Source of the DNA: Corbicula japonica
Taxonomy: Eukaryota; Mollusca; Bivalvia; Venerida; Cyrenidae
Length of the DNA stretch: 64,000 nucleotides
Reading direction: 5' to 3'
Assembly: GCA_038501625.1 (NCBI GenBank)
Contig: JAZAYU010000694.1
Location: forward strand, 116,896 to 180,895
Shown: piece after piece, positions 59,104 through 64,000 of the stretch
How positions within the stretch are numbered: the stretch's first letter is position 1
Layout of the letters: each line of letters opens with the position of its first letter
Program-made: the position numbers and the translations under genes
The notes under the pieces: model-generated
The model's input: the letters and a program-made list of their open reading frames with translations, nothing else
Databases searched by the model: none
What the model was told of the DNA's origin: nothing

Positions 59104-59515
59104 CTGGCCCCAATATCACAAAAAATTGAGTTGGATTTCAAACTAAACTCATACTAATAATTTTAAATTTCTTACGACATAAAAATACTATTTTTTTTAT
59201 TTAGTGTCTTAAATATGTTTTATATAATATTTTTGTTTGAAATGTTTGTTATAATCTGTATTATATATATATTAAAAAATTCAAAAATCTGTTTAAGTAA
59301 AAACTCAGAAATCTGAGTTTAAACTCAAACAAAACATTTAGAATATCTCATTAAAATGAAAAGTTATTTGAAATATTTCCATGATTTTAGGCAGATTTTA
59401 TTTCGTTTTTGTAAAGCATACCAATAGATCAACAAATATTTACTCAGAATTTGAATAAATTTGTTAAGTAGAAAATTGAGTTTGAGTCTAACACCGTTCT
59501 TGATATTGGGGCCAG
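59104..59515. mobile_element. MITE with CTGGCCCCAATATCA ends
   Basis: Left CTGGCCCCAATATCA and the exact complement TGATATTGGGGCCAG at right, followed inward by AAATTGAGTT words on both sides. No clear target duplication. Related sequence at 9855-9945. Confidence 0.75.
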
Positions 59516-59880
59516 ACCATGAAATCAGTATCTCAAGAAATATATACCCCAAGAAAATTAGTACCCCAAGAAAAATAGTACCCCACGAATACTGATGATT
59601 TTATACTTATTTCCCAAAAGCCAAATCCAAAGCATTATATTGTATTTGAAATATTTGCTTCGTATTATTTTTACATGTGACTTTATCGCAATCCTTATAA
59701 AAATATGAGAGAAATGTACACAATACAATTTTGGAATGTAGCACATGGCATTTATTTTAAAGCGTTAAAAAATTGGAAATGTATTCAATTTGTATTAAAA
59801 ATGAGAATATACTGCAATAGCTTAGGATAAATAATATATATTTCTTAACATTATTTTTGGTGATATATTGGTATAACGGG
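59516..59880. other. No gene seen
   Basis: AT-rich; contains three ACCCCAAGAAAA-like repeats at 59546-59585. Nothing else recognised. Confidence 0.4.
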
Positions 59881-59897
59881 TATGTGCGCATGCGCGG

Positions 59898-59907
59898 AAT
59901 ATGGCGG
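59898..59907 (+). promoter_or_regulatory. YY1-like site near the LINE 5' end
   Basis: AATATGGCGG, complement CCGCCATATT, matches the YY1 consensus. Human L1 uses a YY1 site at its 5' end to position transcription starts; an equivalent role here is inference. Confidence 0.35.
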
Positions 59908-60044
59908 ATCGTTTTAAATTCTGAGAAAATTTTATAGCAAAAATGGATGATTATAGATTAAAATGGATATATTTAGTGCCTAAAATATCATTATCTTATT
60001 ATATTCGCTTGTGTGGACGAAATGTGCATTTTATATTGGAATAA

Positions 60045-61274
60045 ATGGGTAGGAAACGTAAAAATGAGACTGTTTCTCCGATCGCGCCATTAGAACAACA
60101 ACAGCAAGTGTCTCAAACAAAGAAAAAGTCTAAGAAAAGCTCTCAAATGGCTCAAAGTGCACCTATTCATACACCAACGTCTTCATCTACTATGAGCATG
60201 AACCAATGTATTGGACAGACACCGCAGTCGTATGTATTACCCCCAGTACACCCATACAACACTCCTTATATGACTGGAATTTTAAATTCAGGTTCGCCGG
60301 TGACCCAGCAAAATAACACAAACACTGATCCTTTTCAAGTTATAATGCAGAAACTAGAGCAAATTAATGTAAAATTGGGTCAGCTGGACAAAATACAGTC
60401 TATAGTGAGCGAATTAACGGTAAGGATCAACGAGCTGGACAAGAAAGTATGTGATGTTGAACGGGGTCAAATATTCGTTAGCGAACAATATGATGCGATT
60501 TCGCAGTGCACAGATAATAACAAACAGAATCTACAAAAACTTGAAAAAGATGTAAAAACGTTACAAAATGAAAATAATGATTTAAAATTATTAAATGAAT
60601 CTCTGGCCGATTCGGTCACTGATCTAAAATGTCGGTCAATGAGGGACAACTTATTGTTCTTTGGCATACCTGAGGGACCTGTATCAAATTACGAGGTTCA
60701 AACCATTAACCCAGCAGGTATCATTCAAGATGGACGTGATCCCTCCGAGGCTTTAGATTCCCTCACGCCGCCCCAAGCTATGGAGAACTCAACTGCGCTC
60801 CAAGAAACCGGAGACCGGGTAACCGACGAAACCCATGATGTCCGGCCAAAGACCACCTCCACAAGCGGATTGCCGCGTAAGGACCACGCTATCTTGACAG
60901 ATGACTGTGTGGCTAAGGTGAACTTATTTTGTAAGCAAGTTCTAAAAATTAGTGACCCTAGTCAAACACTAAAAATAGAGAGGGCACATCGAATTGGAGC
61001 GTTTGATCCGAAGAAAACTCGACCAATAGTAGTTAAATTTGACTCCTCGTCTAAAATGATTATTAAAGAGAAATTAAAAGGTGTTAATCTCTATCCAACG
61101 CCATACAACGTCAGCGATCAGTATCCCCCGGAAGTTCAACAGCGCAGACGCGAACTTGTGCCAAAGATGCTGGCTGCGCGCAGAGAGGGAAACAAAGCGA
61201 CTCTCGTCCGTGATAAACTGTACATTAATAATAAATTATACAAACCCACCTCTCCTATTTCTGAAGATAGTTAG
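60045..61274 (+). CDS. LINE ORF1 protein (coiled coil plus L1-like RRM)
   Basis: 409 aa. Basic N-terminus (MGRKRKNE, KKKSKKSSQ), Pro/Thr/Gln-rich linker, then a heptad-rich segment at about residues 100-195 (MQKLEQINVKLGQLDKIQSI and on) expected to trimerise. The C-terminal half matches L1 ORF1p: RSMRDNLLFFGIPEG, then IERAHRIGAFDPKKTRPIVV and QQRRRELVPKMLAARR, i.e. the RRM and C-terminal RNA-binding parts. Between FGIPEG and CVAKVNLFCKQ lies an extra stretch of roughly 70 residues (60690-60895) that is GC-richer than its surroundings, with different codon use, and has no counterpart in L1 ORF1p as I know it. Ends with a single TAG in frame with ORF2. Confidence 0.88.
   Translation: MGRKRKNETVSPIAPLEQQQQVSQTKKKSKKSSQMAQSAPIHTPTSSSTMSMNQCIGQTPQSYVLPPVHPYNTPYMTGILNSGSPVTQQNNTNTDPFQVIMQKLEQINVKLGQLDKIQSIVSELTVRINELDKKVCDVERGQIFVSEQYDAISQCTDNNKQNLQKLEKDVKTLQNENNDLKLLNESLADSVTDLKCRSMRDNLLFFGIPEGPVSNYEVQTINPAGIIQDGRDPSEALDSLTPPQAMENSTALQETGDRVTDETHDVRPKTTSTSGLPRKDHAILTDDCVAKVNLFCKQVLKISDPSQTLKIERAHRIGAFDPKKTRPIVVKFDSSSKMIIKEKLKGVNLYPTPYNVSDQYPPEVQQRRRELVPKMLAARREGNKATLVRDKLYINNKLYKPTSPISEDS
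61272..61274 (+). promoter_or_regulatory. Lone in-frame TAG between ORF1 and ORF2 (candidate readthrough)
   Basis: The reading frame continues from ORF1 through TAG directly into endonuclease sequence (SILSWNIEGLSK begins nine codons later). Next base is G, as at the gammaretroviral gag-pol UAG. No in-frame ATG occurs until 61617, after catalytic Asn and Glu motifs. A downstream RNA structure was not computed. Confidence 0.55.
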
Positions 61275-64000
61275 GAGAGTACAGAAAAGTGTGGACTTAG
61301 TATCCTATCGTGGAATATTGAAGGACTGTCGAAGTGTTTTAATGATGAGGACTTCTTAAATTTTGTATATGATTTTGATTTAGTTTTTCTTAGTGAAAGT
61401 TGGGAACGTAGCACTGATAGTTATGTTTTAGATGGGTATGAGTGTGTATCTTTACCCAGAATTGAATCCCTTTCAAATAAAAATAAGAGGGGCCATGGTG
61501 GAGTGTGCCTTTATTATAAAAGTTTGTTAAAGGGTGGAATTGAAATTGTTGAAACTGACAATAACGGTATAATATGGCTTAAAATAAGCAAAGATTTTTT
61601 TCGCAATGAATTTGATATGTATTTTTGTTTTTTGTACATACCTCCAAGTAATTCTATTTATTTTAATATGCATGAACTAGGTTTTTTCGATGTATTAGAA
61701 ATAAATGTACGCAAATATTCTCAATACGGTAAGGTCTCGATAATTGGAGACATGAATGCCCGATGTGGTAATAAATCCGATATCTTACAACAAGCAGATC
61801 AGTTTGACCGTTATATCAATTCTATTGAAAAAGACGATCAAACCGATATGTCTTTATATTTGCCCGACAGAAAATCTATGGATAGCGTGGTTAATTCTTC
61901 GGGTAATAAATTAATTGATTTATGCTTGAGCACAGATTTAAAAATTGTGAATGGTCGTATGGGAAACGATGCAGGTATTGGAAATTTCACTTATATGTCT
62001 AACACAGGTAAAAGTCTGATAGATTATGTATTGATGCAATACGATTTATTTCCCTTTATACAGAAATTTATTGTGCATGACTTGTTTACATTTTCACCGC
62101 ATAAACCGATTCAAGTTGATTTATGTATTAATTTTAAGTCACAAATACTACAAAGTGAACCAATTACTGTTAATAAATTAAAGTGGGACAGTTCACAGGT
62201 TAATAACTTTATTGATGTTTTAAGTAGTGAAATTACAAATATTGATAGCATTATAAGTAGCGTGATAAGCAATAACCTAGATTTGAATTCTGGAATAGAG
62301 CAAATATCAGATATTTTGTATAGTAAAGCGTTTAGTACCTTTGGGGAATCAAAAGTTATAAAGAATGTCGAAAACAAAAATAATAGAAAATTTAAAAGTG
62401 AATGGTATAATCAAGATTGTGAGACTGCAAGGCGGGATTTAAAACATGCTAATAAATTGTACAACAAATGTAGATCTGATCAAAATATGGAGCAATTGAT
62501 TACTAAAAGACGTCTTTTTCGTATAGCTAAGCGTCGTGCACGTACAAAATTTAATTTACTTAGGAAACAAAAGATGCATACTCTAGCAAAAGAAAACCCT
62601 CAGAAATTTTGGAGCGAAATTAAGAAATTTAGAAAACAGAAAATTAAAAACGAAATATCAGTTGAGGAATTTTATGAACATTTTAAACAATTATATTCAA
62701 GTGATGAAATCTTTGAAAATGACTTTGTTGAACAACATTTAAATAGCAATAATTTAACAAATAATAACATAGATGAACTTGATTGTGATTTTACATGTGA
62801 TGAAGTCATGAAGGCTATTTCTTCATTAAAACGAGGCAAAAGCCCTGGTTTCGATCAACTTATTCCTGAATTATTTATAGAAACTAAAGCTATTTTAGCT
62901 CCAGTACTATGCAAACTATTTAATCACATATATAATGAATGTGCATATCCAGATTCATGGTGCAAAGGTATTATTGTACCGGTGCCTAAGAAGGGTAATC
63001 TTAATGATGTTAATAATTATAGGGGAATTACTCTCACTAGCATTTTTTCTAAAATATTCTCTGTATTGTTAGACACACGTTTACGTAAATGGGCAGATAA
63101 TAATGACAAACTTAATACATTTCAATACGGTTTTAGAAAAGATAAAAGTACTATAGATTGTATATTTGTTTTATGTTCTATAATAGATAAAGTAATTAAG
63201 TGTGAAAAGAGAAGGGTCTATGCATCCTTTATAGATTTTCAAAAGTGCTTTGATATGCTATACAGAAATGGGATATGGTTTAAGCTTATTGAATCTGGTG
63301 TTTCTTCAAAAATAGTACGCATGTTGCAAAGTATGTATAGTTCTGTAAAGTCCTGTGTGAAAGCAAATGGTTCACTTTCGGAATGTTTTGATAGCTATAT
63401 GGGTGTTAAACAGGGCGAGCCATTATCTCCCTTATTATTTATATTTTTTGTGAATGATATGTACGAAAATATTCAAAATGTAAATAATGATGTATTTACC
63501 TTGGACGAATTACAGATCTATTTATTGTTGTTTGCTGACGACACAGTGTTATTTTCCTATACAAAAGAAGGCCTTCAATTATTACTTAATCAACTTCATG
63601 AATATTGTACGAAATGGGGTATTACAGTAAATATAGAGAAAACAGTTGTGATGGTATTCAAGGCAGGTAATAGACACGAAAACATCCAAATATATTATAA
63701 CAGTTCATTGCTGAAAAACGTTCAAACATTTACTTATCTTGGTGTAACATTGTCTTCGAATGGTAATTTTTATCAAGCTCAGAAAGCACTGTCTAACCAA
63801 GCCTTAAAAGCATTGTTTTCTCTGAATTCTTTATTTGATAATGTTTCTCTTGATGTAACAGAAAAATTGAAATTATTTGATTGTATGATTTTACCTATTT
63901 TATCATATGGATCTGAGATATGGGGTTTCCATAAAGCACCAGATATAGAGAAAGTACATTTAAAATTTTTAAAACAGGTTCTAGGCGTTCGCCAGCAGAC
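61275..64000 (+). CDS. LINE ORF2: APE endonuclease and reverse transcriptase (partial)
   Basis: Open for the whole 2.7 kb to the window end, about 908 codons. APE-type endonuclease motifs in order: SWNIEGL (Asn), FLSESWE (Glu), GDMNAR, GKSLIDYVL, and FSPHKP at the place of the usual SDH motif (Asp replaced by Pro). A basic linker follows (KRRARTKFNLLRKQK), then RT: KRGKSPGFDQLIPELF, NNYRGITLTSIFSKI, QYGFRKDKSTIDC, SFIDFQKCFD, GVKQGEPLSPLLF, catalytic LLFADDTVLF and TYLGVTLSSNG. There is no ATG at its start, so translation must come through ORF1 or from a non-AUG codon. The RT resembles the fragment at 5.7-6.3 kb. Confidence 0.9.

Larger units (their letters stand above)
59880..64000 (+). mobile_element. 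LINE retrotransposon with ORF1 and ORF2, 3' end outside window
   Basis: 5' region about 59880-60044, ORF1 60045-61274, ORF2 from 61275 past the window end. Both frames are undamaged, unlike the other LINE pieces here, so this copy is young and perhaps competent. Antisense to, and probably in an intron of, the SEA/EGF gene. The L1-like ORF1 and APE-type endonuclease plus RT place it in the broad L1/Tx1- or I-like set; the clade needs a phylogeny. Confidence 0.88.

Overview
The window looks like nuclear DNA of a mollusc, most probably a bivalve. It is AT-rich and intron-containing, and dense in short terminal-inverted-repeat elements, tRNA-derived SINE heads and tandem-core repeats of the kind described as 'pearl'/HINE in bivalves. 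Its host genes are small C1q-domain proteins, a family greatly expanded in bivalves. No species can be named from sequence alone.

Three host gene loci are supported. Two are paralogous membrane-anchored C1q-domain genes on the + strand (17.3-19.3 kb and 47.7-49.0 kb). The third is the 3' part of a minus-strand gene for a membrane protein with a SEA-like segment, an EGF-like module, one membrane span and a cytoplasmic tail (six exons, 58.7 down to 52.9 kb). The C1q genes lie in a tandem segmental duplication: unit A about 11.9-24.7 kb, unit B about 26.1-54.9 kb. Unit B is longer mainly because about 18.4 kb of transposons sit between its 28.3 kb and 46.7 kb anchors. The duplication also carried the last exon of the SEA/EGF gene, which survives in unit A as an orphan exon (23.28 kb).

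Layout: 1-4.3 kb no gene; 4.3-7.2 kb decayed Harbinger-like and LINE fragments; 7.34-7.84 kb assembly gap followed by a 62-bp satellite; 9.1-9.6 kb ~149-bp repeats; 11.5-26 kb unit A with several MITEs, a 57-bp minisatellite and a C1q gene; 28.6-30.9 kb decayed 5'-truncated LINE; 31.2-31.8 kb GTAC-rich palindromic array; 31.8-34.4 kb non-coding element with 461-bp direct terminal repeats and a 5-bp target duplication; 35.3-46.2 kb Ty3/gypsy LTR retrotransposon carrying two later insertions; 46.7-54.9 kb rest of unit B; 52.9-58.7 kb SEA/EGF gene; 59.9-64 kb a nearly intact LINE running off the window.

The most interesting signals are two candidate recoding sites. The LINE at 60-64 kb has ORF1 and ORF2 in one frame, separated only by a single TAG, and ORF2 has no usable ATG before its endonuclease motifs. 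The LTR element has a correctly phased TTTAAAC heptamer just before the gag stop, pol in the -1 frame, and an overlapping TAATG. Others are the LTR-like non-coding element, an inverted pair of CRE-bearing modules around C1q gene A, the lost ancestral start codon of that gene, and a perfect 354-bp tandem duplication that copied an exon end and its splice donor in the SEA/EGF gene. All calls come from reading the sequence; no database search or alignment program was run.
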